Positions 1 through 8,338 of a stretch of DNA of 36,958 nucleotides are shown here, in pieces. Below the pieces are notes generated by a model. The model worked only from the letters and a program-made list of their open reading frames with translations. It made no database searches and was not told the DNA's origin. The stretch is taken from the NCBI GenBank assembly GCA_036679665.1, contig JAZHEJ010000065.1, positions 1 through 36,958 on the forward strand. Direction: 5' to 3'. The first letter of the stretch is position 1. The number at the start of each line of letters is the position of its first letter. This DNA is from Tethybacter castelli. Lineage in GTDB: Bacteria > Pseudomonadota > Gammaproteobacteria > Tethybacterales > Tethybacteraceae. Both the position numbers and the translations under genes were made by a program.

Positions 1-1
1 A

Positions 2-559
2 AGCGGACTGGATGACGCGAGCGGCTGGCGTTTCGGAGCCCGCTACGGACAAGACAACTACCTGCTGGCTTACGAGTATCGCACCTACGAAAACTTTGGT
101 GGCTGGGGTACGAATTCAAGGAGTCGCGGTACAGCCGATGTGGCAGTAGACCGTGATTTTGACAGTTTGCTGGAGTACAACGTGCATCGCGTGGCGATCC
201 AAGCCACGGTGGACCGTGTTACATTATCGGCGAATTACAGCATAGCGGAAACCGAAGTGAACGGCTACACTACGTCAGATTTAAGCAGAATTACTAATGT
301 AGGAAGTGTTGCTAGTGCTGGGGTACCGAAGCGGACGTTTGACGAGACTGCGCTTGGAGTGGACGCGTCGTATGCGTTGGGATCGAGAAGCTTTATCATC
401 ATCGGCTACAAGACGGTGGAAACCGAGTTGCTAGGTCGCAATACAACCGTTGCCGCCGGATCCTCTGACCAGGCCGGTGTTGACGCAGCGATCGCAACTG
501 ACCCGACGGTAACGTTTGACGAAAACACGTTCTTGTTGCGTTATCGGATCGACTTCTAG
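2..559 (+). CDS. Outer-membrane porin, C-terminal part (gene starts before the window)
   Basis: This is the last 185 codons of a general porin, read in the frame that starts at base 2. It is nearly identical to the C-terminal half of the complete porin at 1423-2673: both share SGLDDASGWRFGARYG, RDFDSLLEYNVHRVAIQ and the end ENTFLLRYRIDF. The final Phe is the usual outer-membrane beta-signal recognised by the BAM machinery. Differences are concentrated in three segments, after NFGGW (about 105-150), after EVNGY (about 265-320) and after LLGRN (about 440-500), where sequence and length both vary. These are expected to be surface loops between beta-strands. The gene is followed by its own terminator. 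It is one of a tandem pair, probably created by duplication. The start and signal peptide are outside the window, and the ATG at 140 is internal, not the true start. Confidence 0.9.
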   Translation, partial: SGLDDASGWRFGARYGQDNYLLAYEYRTYENFGGWGTNSRSRGTADVAVDRDFDSLLEYNVHRVAIQATVDRVTLSANYSIAETEVNGYTTSDLSRITNVGSVASAGVPKRTFDETALGVDASYALGSRSFIIIGYKTVETELLGRNTTVAAGSSDQAGVDAAIATDPTVTFDENTFLLRYRIDF

Positions 560-586
560 TTCATAGATCAAGGAGAAAGTCGAAAG

Positions 587-612
587 AGAGCCGCGTAAGC
601 GGCTCTTTTTTT
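587..612 (+). terminator. Rho-independent terminator of porin copy 1
   Basis: An 8-bp stem AGAGCCGC / GCGGCTCT closes a GTAA tetraloop and is followed by a run of seven T. It lies 28 bases after the porin stop. The same structure, with a GTTA loop, follows porin copy 2 at 2703-2727, so it belongs to the duplicated unit. Confidence 0.9.
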
Positions 613-905
613 GTCTTGACGATGATTTGTCTGTAATAATTTGCGTAATGTTGCTTAAAAAGTACTTTCATGAAGTTGGCTTTGTTGCGTGTAAGCTGTC
701 GCGCCCATGATTTATTTATGCTTGCATTGTGCAAATCCGGGGTGATAGTGATGCAAAATGATATTACGATATTTGACGACAAGCTAAGCGATTTTGATAA
801 TTAAAAGCGCATGAGGTAGTTGTCAGCTGGCTGACGACTTGGAATCGTCGCGGTATTGGAAAGTCTTGATGAATTTACTCCGACAGGACCATTGTGCTCA
901 GGCAT
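613..905 (+). repeat. Duplicated porin 3' flank, copy 1 (non-coding)
   Basis: This non-coding stretch is alignable with 2728-3020 downstream of the second porin. The first 50 or so bases differ at only about three positions. Similarity then declines, with short conserved islands such as TGCTTGCATTG, GACGACAAGCTAAG and ATGAGGTAGTTG, and fades near 905, just after a shared CTCCGACAG. No convincing reading frame was seen in either copy. It is either dead flank carried along in the duplication or a decayed or functional RNA element. Confidence 0.7.
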
Positions 906-1337
906 ATAGGGGCTACCGACGATCAAGGCCGATCTGGACACCATGTTAAAGACGCAAGATGATTTTGCGCTCAGAAGCTAACAGCTTGTAGCTCAATCGT
1001 TTACCATGAGGCCTTCGTTGTCAACTAGCAACCGAATATCATAATTATAGTGAGTTCGATCCGACGAAAGTATGAAGCTTAAACCTAATAATATGAATAA
1101 AGATCATACCTGGCAGTCATAATTGAACTTATATTGTCGCGGGGCAAAGGTATGATGTTTTCACCATTGTTACCCATACGTCGGCAGATTACCGGCGCTG
1201 GCACTGAAAAAACTGCCAAATCCACTAAAAACCACTAATTTCCTAATCAGCCAGGTCAGATGCGATTGGCGACGTGTCAGAAAAGAATACTGCGATTGTT
1301 GTAAAAAGACAACCTTATATACTAAAAACAACCACAA
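906..1337. other. Intergenic region upstream of porin copy 2, no gene seen
   Basis: About 430 bases, AT-rich towards the right end, with no plausible coding frame (the short minus-strand frame at 1170-1364 has no family resemblance and no ribosome site). It should contain distal regulatory sequence for the porin at 1423, but no specific operator could be recognised. Confidence 0.4.
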
Positions 1338-1368
1338 TTGAATTTTATAGATTGATATATGCAATAAT
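1338..1368 (+). promoter_or_regulatory. Possible sigma-70 promoter of porin copy 2
   Basis: A TTGAAT hexamer at 1338-1343 is followed, after 18-19 bases, by CAATAA/AATAAT at 1362-1368. The spacing is slightly long and the -10 is imperfect, so this is a weak call. A start site near 1375 would place the hairpin at 1379-1398 at the very 5' end of the mRNA. Confidence 0.3.
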
Positions 1369-1378
1369 TGTCGTCAAA

Positions 1379-1402
1379 GCGTGGCACAAGCGCCATGCTT
1401 TT
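1379..1402 (+). promoter_or_regulatory. 5'-leader stem-loop upstream of the porin ribosome site
   Basis: GCGTGGC (1379-1385) can pair with GCCATGC (1392-1398) around a 6-base loop, followed by TTTT. It sits just before the AGGAG ribosome site at 1407-1411. Stem-loops at the 5' end of outer-membrane protein mRNAs (the classic case is ompA) stabilise the transcript. The same structure could also act as an sRNA target or weak attenuator. It is seen in sequence only. Confidence 0.4.
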
Positions 1403-1422
1403 CATCAGGAGTTATATAAATA

Positions 1423-2673
1423 ATGAACAAAAAATTACTAACAGTTGCGGTGGCCTCAGCGATGGCGTTGCCGAGCATCTCTCAAGCGGCGTTTGACGAC
1501 CAGGGTATGGAATACATCTCGGCGTCGGAAGGCTTGGGCGGCACGATGCGTTTCAACATTTTCCACGACGTGGATTCGGAAGCATTTGACTCAACCGATA
1601 GCACGGTGGCGGACGTGCCGAATCAGGACACCCAATCGACCATCGACTCGTTGCGTATTTTCTACACCGGTCATTTGGATTTGGGCGGCGGCTTGCGTTC
1701 GACCTACTACTGGGAGTTGCGGGTGCAGGACGACAACGGCGATGATGTGTTCACCGAAGCTTATGACATCGGTATCGAAGGCCCGTTCGGCAAGTTCGAG
1801 ATGGGCAAGATCAACCCTACCGCGGAACGGCTGGTGCCGGGCGGATCGCTGGACGCGGCGTTGGGCAGCAACGACGCGGCTCCGACATCCGACCCTCACG
1901 CGAACGGATTGCGCTACGAGACCAACTCGATCAACGGTTTTGAGTTTGGCGTGTCGGCGCGCATGGAAGACCAAACCGGGGACGACGACACGGTGGACGA
2001 CTGGTCGATAGCGGCGAAGTACACGTTGCCGCTGGGACTGGAAGCGGGCGTGGCATACGAAACGAAAACATGTTTTGAAGATGGCGGTGCGACGAACAAT
2101 TGCGACGCCGCGGCAAGCGGACTGGATGACGCGAGCGGCTGGCGTTTCGGAGCCCGCTACGGCCAAGACAACTACTTGCTGGCGTACGAGTATCGGACAT
2201 ACGAGAACTTTGGAGCTTGGGATACGAATTCACGACAACGCGATAGTGCCGCCGGTGCAACGACAACAAATGTGGACGTAGACCGTGATTTTGATAGTCT
2301 GCTTGAATACAATGTTCATCGCGTGGCGATCCAAGCCACGGTGGACCGTGTTACGTTATCGGCGAACTACAGCATAGCGGAAACCGAAGTAAACGGCTAT
2401 GGTTCGGATGTACCTGTTGCTACCGTTGACGCTGCGGTACCGAAGCGGACGTTTGACGAGACGGCGCTCGGAGTAGACGCGTCGTACGCGTTGGGATCAA
2501 GAAGTTTCATCATCATCGGTTACAAGACGGTGGAAACCGAGGTGCTTGGTCGCAATGCTACTACAGACGCCGCTGGCAATACACAAGCCGAGGCCGACGC
2601 AGTGGTTGCGGGGGACCCGACGCTATCGTTTGATGAAAACACGTTCTTGTTGCGTTATCGGATAGACTTCTAG
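1423..2673 (+). CDS. Outer-membrane porin, complete (tandem copy 2)
   Basis: A 416-residue general porin. A Sec signal peptide is visible at residues 1-22 (MNKK, a hydrophobic core, cleavage after SISQA before AFDD). The mature protein has the alternating, acidic, Gly/Asn/Asp-rich pattern of a trimeric Gram-negative porin, including SLRIFYTGHLDLGGGLRSTY and FGKFEMGKINP, and ends RYRIDF with the terminal Phe beta-signal. It should form a diffusion channel for small hydrophilic solutes; the many acidic residues hint at cation preference, which is an inference. The start is supported by AGGAG at 1407-1411, 11 bases upstream. It is a close paralogue of the truncated gene at 2-559, differing mainly in three putative surface loops. 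A terminator follows immediately. The channel substrate cannot be read from the sequence. Confidence 0.93.
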   Translation: MNKKLLTVAVASAMALPSISQAAFDDQGMEYISASEGLGGTMRFNIFHDVDSEAFDSTDSTVADVPNQDTQSTIDSLRIFYTGHLDLGGGLRSTYYWELRVQDDNGDDVFTEAYDIGIEGPFGKFEMGKINPTAERLVPGGSLDAALGSNDAAPTSDPHANGLRYETNSINGFEFGVSARMEDQTGDDDTVDDWSIAAKYTLPLGLEAGVAYETKTCFEDGGATNNCDAAASGLDDASGWRFGARYGQDNYLLAYEYRTYENFGAWDTNSRQRDSAAGATTTNVDVDRDFDSLLEYNVHRVAIQATVDRVTLSANYSIAETEVNGYGSDVPVATVDAAVPKRTFDETALGVDASYALGSRSFIIIGYKTVETEVLGRNATTDAAGNTQAEADAVVAGDPTLSFDENTFLLRYRIDF

Positions 2674-2702
2674 TTTATAGATCAAGGAGAAAGTCGAAAA
2701 AG

Positions 2703-2727
2703 GAGCCGCGTTAGCGGCTCTTTTTTT
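2703..2727 (+). terminator. Rho-independent terminator of porin copy 2
   Basis: A 7-bp stem GAGCCGC / GCGGCTC with GTTA loop is followed by seven T, 29 bases after the porin stop. It is the homologue of the terminator at 587-612. Confidence 0.9.
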
Positions 2728-3020
2728 GTCTTAACGATGATTTGTCTGTAATAATTTGTGTAATGTTGCTAAAAAAGTACTGACAGGAGTTTGTTTTGTT
2801 GCTTGTTAACTGTCGCGCCAGAGGATCTGTTTGTGCTTGCATTGCGCAAATCCGCCGTGATAGTGATACAAAAATGATACTATAAAAGCCGACGACAAGC
2901 TAAGTGATTATAATGATCCGTTCAAAGTGTATGAGGTAGTTGCCAGCTGGTTGACAGCTTGAAGTTATCGCGGTTTTCGGAAGCCTTTGTTTAACTCCGA
3001 CAGAATTATTATGTTCAGAT
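2728..3020 (+). repeat. Duplicated porin 3' flank, copy 2 (non-coding)
   Basis: The counterpart of 613-905. Similarity ends close to 3020, about 90 bases before uxuA, so the uxuA leader is not part of the repeat. No gene is evident here. Confidence 0.7.
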
Positions 3021-3111
3021 ATGTTGATATATTAGATGATGTGGCGGCAAATTGAAATGCACACAATTTCTTAACGATGCTTGCTAATATGCAACCAGGA
3101 AGAACGATGCG

Positions 3112-4338
3112 ATGAGACCGACGTGGCGCTGGTTTGGCCCTGCGGATCAAGTTTCAGTGGACGATATGTTGCAAGCTGGCGTACAAGGCGTTGTTTCGGC
3201 ATTGCACCATGTGCCAACCGGAGCATTGTGGGAACCGCAAGATATAGCGCAACGCCAGCAGCAGATATCCTGCATGAAAGACGGCACACCGTCGGGATTG
3301 AAATGGGAAGTGGTGGAAAGTTTGCCGATATCCGAAGCCATCAAAAAACAATCGGCAAACTGGCGCGAGCATGTGAGCAACTACATTATTAGCTTGCGTA
3401 ATCTTGCCGCGGCCGACATCAAGACGGTTTGCTATAACTTCATGCCGGTGCTTGACTGGACGCGTACCGACGTGGCTTACCGATTACCCAATGGCGCAAC
3501 CTGCATGCGCTTTGATTTGACAGACTTCGCAATTTTCGATATTCACATCCTCGAGCGCGCTGACGCAACTGCGGATTATGCCGACGATATAGTTGAAAAA
3601 GCGCACCGCCGTTTTACCGATATCGATCAAACGCGGCAACAAAAGCTGGCCGACAATGTTATCTGCGGGCTGCCTGGTGCGGCAGATCGGTACACGATCG
3701 AAGACGTGCGCCAACTTCTGGCTGAATATCAGCACATCACCGCTGACAAATTGCGCGCCAATCTGATCGCGTTTTTAGAACAGGTCGTGCCGGTGGCGCA
3801 AGAAGCGGGTATTAATCTGTGCTGCCATCCTGATGATCCGCCGGTGTCGTTGCTTGGTTTGCCGCGCATCATGTCAACCGAGGCGGATTTTGGGCTGATC
3901 ATGCAAGCGGTAGATATGCCGGCCAACGGCATAACTTTGTGCTCAGGTTCGTTGGGAGCGCGTCCTGATAACGATTTGCCGGGCATGATGAAGCGGCTTG
4001 GCTCAAGAGTGCATTTTTTGCACTTACGCAATGTTACGCGCGAAACATCAGATATTCGCGGCTCTTTTTACGAAGCGGAACATATCGGCGGAGATACCGA
4101 TATGGTTGCGCTGATTGACGCGATCTTGACCGAAGAAGAACGCCGTGCCAAAGACGGTAAAGCTGACAGCTCAATTCCGTTTCGTCCCGATCATGGTCAA
4201 GCTATTCTTGACGATCTTACCCGCGACACCCAGCCGGGGTATCCGGCCGTCGGCCGCCTAAAAGGCCTGGCGGAATTGCGCGGTATCAGCGCGGCGTTGA
4301 TGCATCGTCAACTTGGCAGTCGATGTCCGCGCGGCTAG
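3112..4338 (+). CDS. uxuA: Mannonate dehydratase
   Basis: A 408-residue UxuA-family enzyme (EC 4.2.1.8) that dehydrates D-mannonate to 2-keto-3-deoxygluconate in hexuronate (glucuronate) catabolism. The family N-terminus RPTWRWFGPADQVS is clear. The later blocks that carry the metal-binding and active-site residues are also present: LCCHPDDPP (about 242-250), LCSGSLGARPDND (about 283-295), HFLHLRNV (about 302-309) and FRPDHGQ (near 363). The length is close to the E. coli enzyme (about 394). The ATG at 3112 has AGGAAG at 3097-3102, nine bases upstream. The 3' end overlaps uxuB by 16 bases, which implies translational coupling. No KDG kinase or aldolase is found nearby. Confidence 0.96.
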   Translation: MRPTWRWFGPADQVSVDDMLQAGVQGVVSALHHVPTGALWEPQDIAQRQQQISCMKDGTPSGLKWEVVESLPISEAIKKQSANWREHVSNYIISLRNLAAADIKTVCYNFMPVLDWTRTDVAYRLPNGATCMRFDLTDFAIFDIHILERADATADYADDIVEKAHRRFTDIDQTRQQKLADNVICGLPGAADRYTIEDVRQLLAEYQHITADKLRANLIAFLEQVVPVAQEAGINLCCHPDDPPVSLLGLPRIMSTEADFGLIMQAVDMPANGITLCSGSLGARPDNDLPGMMKRLGSRVHFLHLRNVTRETSDIRGSFYEAEHIGGDTDMVALIDAILTEEERRAKDGKADSSIPFRPDHGQAILDDLTRDTQPGYPAVGRLKGLAELRGISAALMHRQLGSRCPRG

Positions 4339-5801
4339 GCTCCGCCTGCAAGCTTGCTGCTGGCGTCACTTTGCCCGGCTACGACCGTGCGCGGCATGAG
4401 ATAGGGATCGTGCACATTGGGCTTGGCGCGTTTCATCGTGCCCACCAGGCGGTATATACCGATGCGGCGCTGTCCACCACCGGAGGCGACTGGCTCAGTG
4501 TCGGGATAAGTTTGCGTAACCCAATGATCGCGGATAAGCTAAACGCCCAGGATGGTTTGTACTCGGTATTGCAAAGAGATGGTGAAGGTGATACGGTCAG
4601 GGTGACCGGCAGCATCGCCAAGGCGATAGCGGCTAAAAATAATTACGCTGAAATGATGGATTTGTTGACGCAGTCCAAGGTGTGCATTGTCAGCATTACA
4701 GTTACTGAAAAAGCTTATGGCATCGTTGATGGCGGCAATCGCATCAATCTTGCCCATGAAGCGATAGCTCATGATCTGGCATATCCGGATCAACCGTATG
4801 GGGTGCTGGGAATTCTGGTTGCGGCTTTAGCCCAAAGACGCGACAATAAAATAGATCCGTTTACCGTATTGTGTTGCGATAATGTTCCTGATAACGGCAA
4901 ATTCCTGCGCCAGGGAGTAATTGCGTTTGCAAATGAGATCGATGCCAATCTGGGTAGCTGGATAGCGGACTGTGTGGCGTTTCCCGCAACCATGGTAGAT
5001 AGGATTACGCCGGCGTCAACTGTGACCACCTTGGCGGATGCCAAACGAATGCTCGGCGTCGAAGATCTTATGGCAGTTGAAACCGAACCGTTTAGCCAAT
5101 GGGTGATCAAAGATGAGTTTCCGACCGGTCGGCCGAACTGGGAGGCCGGCGGAGCGATTTTTGTCGACGATGTGGTACCTTATGAACGCATGAAATTGCG
5201 TATGCTAAACGGCGCTCATTCAATGCTGGCTTATGTGGGATTTTTACGCGGCCTAACTTACGTGCGCGACGCGATAGCTGATAGCCACATCAAGGTATTG
5301 GTCCAACGACATCTGCGTGCTGCGGCCCAAACATTAAAGCCGCTGGCGACAATCGACTACACCGCATATGCGGCCGATCTGCTGGCAAGGTTTACTAATC
5401 CGACAATTGCGCATGAACTTCATCAGATTGCCATGGACGGCACCCAGAAGTTGCCCCTACGCATTCTGATTCCGGCTGTGGATGCGCATCGCGCAGGCCA
5501 GAATCTGCGTCCGTTCGCTTTTGCGACGGCCGCATGGATGCGCTATTGTTTGGGCAAGCATGACGACGGGCAAGTTTATATGTTGCGTGATCCACTAGAA
5601 ACACAGATCAGCAGTCGCATCAAGGCTATTGCCAACCCGAAGCAGATTGCTGAACAACTTTTTAATCTTGATAGCATATTCCCGACACAATTACTTCATG
5701 TGGCGCATTGGAAAAAGGATGTGATAGCGATTTTGTCGACCATGATTGAACAAGGGGTAAACGTTGCGATAAGCCAGGAAGTGGAAATGATGAACGCATA
5801 G
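4323..5801 (+). CDS. uxuB: Fructuronate reductase (D-mannonate oxidoreductase)
   Basis: A 492-residue member of the polyol-specific long-chain dehydrogenase (mannitol dehydrogenase) family. The N-terminal nucleotide-binding region shows IVHIGLGAFHRAHQAVY, followed by VSITVTEKAY. The catalytic segment KLRMLNGAHSMLAYVG (about 297-312) carries the family's Lys, Asn and His. Its overlap with uxuA makes fructuronate reductase (EC 1.1.1.57, fructuronate to mannonate with NADH) the natural assignment, although the family also includes mannitol and arabinitol dehydrogenases. The ATG at 4323 lies inside the uxuA 3' end. With uxuA it forms a two-step module that converts fructuronate to KDG. The step before it (uronate isomerase UxaC) is not in the window. 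Confidence 0.92.
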   Translation: MSARLGSACKLAAGVTLPGYDRARHEIGIVHIGLGAFHRAHQAVYTDAALSTTGGDWLSVGISLRNPMIADKLNAQDGLYSVLQRDGEGDTVRVTGSIAKAIAAKNNYAEMMDLLTQSKVCIVSITVTEKAYGIVDGGNRINLAHEAIAHDLAYPDQPYGVLGILVAALAQRRDNKIDPFTVLCCDNVPDNGKFLRQGVIAFANEIDANLGSWIADCVAFPATMVDRITPASTVTTLADAKRMLGVEDLMAVETEPFSQWVIKDEFPTGRPNWEAGGAIFVDDVVPYERMKLRMLNGAHSMLAYVGFLRGLTYVRDAIADSHIKVLVQRHLRAAAQTLKPLATIDYTAYAADLLARFTNPTIAHELHQIAMDGTQKLPLRILIPAVDAHRAGQNLRPFAFATAAWMRYCLGKHDDGQVYMLRDPLETQISSRIKAIANPKQIAEQLFNLDSIFPTQLLHVAHWKKDVIAILSTMIEQGVNVAISQEVEMMNA

Positions 5802-5858
5802 TTGATGTTGCCAACTAGATGTAATATTAAAAAAACACATTAATCATTCAGCAAAAAA

Positions 5859-5874
5859 TTTGTCGCTAGACAAA
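5859..5874. promoter_or_regulatory. Small inverted repeat after uxuB
   Basis: TTTGTC-GCTA-GACAAA is a perfect 6-bp inverted repeat in an AT-rich spacer between uxuB and the next gene. It has no T-run, so it is a poor terminator. It may be an operator half-site pair for the gene at 5970 or chance. Confidence 0.25.
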
Positions 5875-5969
5875 ATAACCTATTCTCTAAATTAAAAAAC
5901 CGAAATATTTAAGCAACTAATTCGTTCGGGTTTTAAAATAAACCAATACCAAAGGACGGAAACAATAAG

Positions 5970-6740
5970 ATGCAACGTGAATCGATGACCAAGATAGCCG
6001 ATCAAATTCGGCATCAACTGCTGACGATAGATACACCGGATGATGTCAATATGTATATTGACACGCCTGTCATGTATCCGAACGGTACGTCGGTGGTTGT
6101 TCATATCCGCTCAGACGGAGGGGTTTATTTCGTCTCAGATATGAGCATGGGCTGTTTCGAGACGGATTTAGCTTGCGATGACATCAAAATGTTTGAAAAA
6201 ACAGCTCAAAGGGTCGCTAGGGAAGTGAACGCAAAATATATTGACCAAGCAATTTGTTTTACCGACGTGGATCGTGAACAATTAGCAGGGGCGGTTATGC
6301 ATATCGCGAACAGCTCGCAAAGGGCGGTGCGTGAATCAATGTTTCAAATAACCAATCATCAAACAAAAAAATACTCCGACGAACTGTTTAACAAAATCAA
6401 AGAGCTATATCCGACCGAAAATGTTACACAAGATATGTCATACATTGGCTCATCCACCCGAAAATGGAATTTTGATGTGGGATTAAAAAAGGCCAATGGT
6501 AGCGAGAAAATTGCGGTATGCGACATAGTGCACAAATCTGCCAATTCAGTAAATAGTTCGGTGGCTAAGTTTTATGATGTTAAGCAATTGAAAACACCGC
6601 CGGCCCGATTTGCAATGATCAATCACAGCGAAAAGTTCAAAAACGACCAGATTAATCTACTTACTTCTTTGTCAAGCGTTTGGCTCGACGATATAACGCC
6701 CGAAAAAATGAAAAATTCGCTGGATAGAGCGCTTTGTTAG
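5970..6740 (+). CDS. DUF1828-like protein of unknown function
   Basis: A 256-residue soluble protein with no signal peptide or membrane segment. The N-terminal third (about 20-90) has the pattern of DUF1828-type domains: a short helical start, a strand pair of the type DTPVMYPNGTSVVVHIRSDGGVYFVSDM, then a Cys/Asp region and a helix. The C-terminal half (about 105-250) resembles the extra domain of longer members, but this is only a pattern match. DUF1828 proteins often occur in phage and defence or toxin-antitoxin contexts; no partner is obvious here. The start at 5970 has AAGGA 13 bases upstream; the ATG at 5985 is an alternative. It is convergent with the HD phosphohydrolase gene and is more AT-rich than uxuAB, which fits acquired DNA. 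Confidence 0.55.
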   Translation: MQRESMTKIADQIRHQLLTIDTPDDVNMYIDTPVMYPNGTSVVVHIRSDGGVYFVSDMSMGCFETDLACDDIKMFEKTAQRVAREVNAKYIDQAICFTDVDREQLAGAVMHIANSSQRAVRESMFQITNHQTKKYSDELFNKIKELYPTENVTQDMSYIGSSTRKWNFDVGLKKANGSEKIAVCDIVHKSANSVNSSVAKFYDVKQLKTPPARFAMINHSEKFKNDQINLLTSLSSVWLDDITPEKMKNSLDRALC

Positions 6741-6821
6741 TATAGTTTTGGATAGCAACGCATCGTTACAAATTTACTGTTGCTGAAAAAACCGACTGAC
6801 TAATTGCTTGGGTAATTTAGC

Positions 6822-8234
6822 TTATTGATTTTGGTCAGCGCAGACCAGCGCATCTTTGACCACAGGTTCTAGCACCTTGCGCGTGGCGTCTGCGACTTGC
6901 ACGACGTGTTCCGCAGGACACAGTACCAGATGTCGTTCCAAAAAATTATGTAGCGGGATCGCGCTGTCGTCTAGTTTCATGATCTCGCCTAATGACACAA
7001 AGCGGTCCTTTTTGCGCATCAGCATATTACGTGCTTCAGCGTTATTCGGCCGATCGAATATGTCAATTGCAACCGCGGTGTCAGGTAGCTTGGCAATCGA
7101 AGCGATTTTTTTAGCATATTCTTTCTTGTCTTTGGTCCAATCGTTGCTTTGAGAATCTTCATGCTTGTCGCCTTCGTTGATCCATGCGGCCAGTTTGTAC
7201 ATCTTGCGGTTGCGCAGATCACTTAGCAGACCGGCGACTTTAGCGCAAGATACCGCGTTGGGAGTAAGCATTAATTCGTCGTCCAATGCCAGAAAATCCG
7301 CCGGGCTTCTGATTACTACACCTGCCACCTCGATTTTGTTTTTACAAATCAAATTCAACGCGATACTAAGCATCGCGTTGAACGAGCGCGCCACGGTATG
7401 GTTATAAACCGTTGCAAACATGTGGTGTTTATGCTGGATGATCTGTATCAGCGCGGCAACAGCCCCTCGGCGTCCGGCTAAGCGTTTCGGTTTATTCTTT
7501 TTTGAGGTAATAACAAGTTGAGTAAAAATGCGGTCGGTATCAAGGCGAATCGGCATCCCGCAAAACATACCGTCGCGCACCAAATAGTCAAGTTTGTCGG
7601 CATCGAACGGGCCGTGAATAATTTCGCCTAGATAAGCTATGTCATCATCCAAGGAACCGGTGATCGCCTTGGCGATGAAATCCGGATCAAGCTTGCATTT
7701 GTAGGAGTCGTTTAGCTTTTTGATGTAGTGTCTGAAGCGATCACTGCGCACTATCATTTCCGACAGCTGTTCAGCCGCGTCGCAGGAGTTGTCTTGCTGC
7801 TCAGAAAATGGCTGCAAGGTTTTAAAAAATTGTTCAGAGTAGTGAGAAAAAGGCCCGTGCCCTAGATCGTGACACAAGGCGGCCATGCGTAAATTGGCAA
7901 GTTGTTCCGGATTAATTTGCGATGAAGATTGTTTGGCTAACACATCGCCAAACCTGGAGGTCAGATGGATGACGCCGAGCGAGTGCTCAAAGCGGGTGTG
8001 TTGGGCGGAAGGAAAAATCAAATGAACGCTGCCTAGCTGGCGGATACGACGCAATCTTTGCAGTAGCGGGGTGTTAAGCAAAGCGGTTTCGTGCGCATCA
8101 ATGCGGATCGAACCCCACACCGCATCGTGAAGAAATATTTCCCGGCAATTTTGCTCCGGGGTTTTTGGCAAAAGCTTCGCCACTTGCTCATCAACCTGTT
8201 GCTGGAGTTGTTCCAATGTGGTGGCGTGTGCCAT
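6822..8234 (-). CDS. SAMHD1-type HD-domain phosphohydrolase (putative dNTPase)
   Basis: A 470-residue HD-superfamily metal-dependent phosphohydrolase. The HD motif set is intact: HTRFEHSLGV (79-88), CHDLGHGPFSH (121-131, metal ligands H122 and D123) and DADKLDYLVRD (211-221, giving the distal Asp). The RIRQLG...HLIFPSAQHTRFEHS block is typical of the SAMHD1/YdhJ-like branch rather than the dgt branch. Characterised relatives hydrolyse dNTPs to deoxynucleosides and triphosphate, and some bacterial ones restrict phages by dNTP depletion, so that role is possible but inferred. The ATG at 8234 has AAGG about ten bases upstream. It stands alone on the minus strand, convergent with the DUF1828-like gene, and about 100 bases downstream of the dxs operon. 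Confidence 0.85.
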   Translation of the reverse strand: MAHATTLEQLQQQVDEQVAKLLPKTPEQNCREIFLHDAVWGSIRIDAHETALLNTPLLQRLRRIRQLGSVHLIFPSAQHTRFEHSLGVIHLTSRFGDVLAKQSSSQINPEQLANLRMAALCHDLGHGPFSHYSEQFFKTLQPFSEQQDNSCDAAEQLSEMIVRSDRFRHYIKKLNDSYKCKLDPDFIAKAITGSLDDDIAYLGEIIHGPFDADKLDYLVRDGMFCGMPIRLDTDRIFTQLVITSKKNKPKRLAGRRGAVAALIQIIQHKHHMFATVYNHTVARSFNAMLSIALNLICKNKIEVAGVVIRSPADFLALDDELMLTPNAVSCAKVAGLLSDLRNRKMYKLAAWINEGDKHEDSQSNDWTKDKKEYAKKIASIAKLPDTAVAIDIFDRPNNAEARNMLMRKKDRFVSLGEIMKLDDSAIPLHNFLERHLVLCPAEHVVQVADATRKVLEPVVKDALVCADQNQ

Positions 8235-8338
8235 GATGAGACTACCTTATGACGGTTTTTATGTTGCACATATAACCGATTGGCGCAATTATCAAAGTGT
8301 TGGTAATGGAATTATAAAAAACAAAACGCATTTGCCAA

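Noticed and set aside
819..838. Palindrome GTTGTCAGC-TG-GCTGACGAC in the porin flank
   Set aside because: The loop is too short for a tight hairpin, and the second copy at 2938-2957 breaks the pairing, so it is probably not functional.
1591..2281. Several open frames overlapping porin copy 2 in other frames
   Set aside because: They have Arg-rich or unstructured translations and no ribosome sites. The porin frame explains the sequence.
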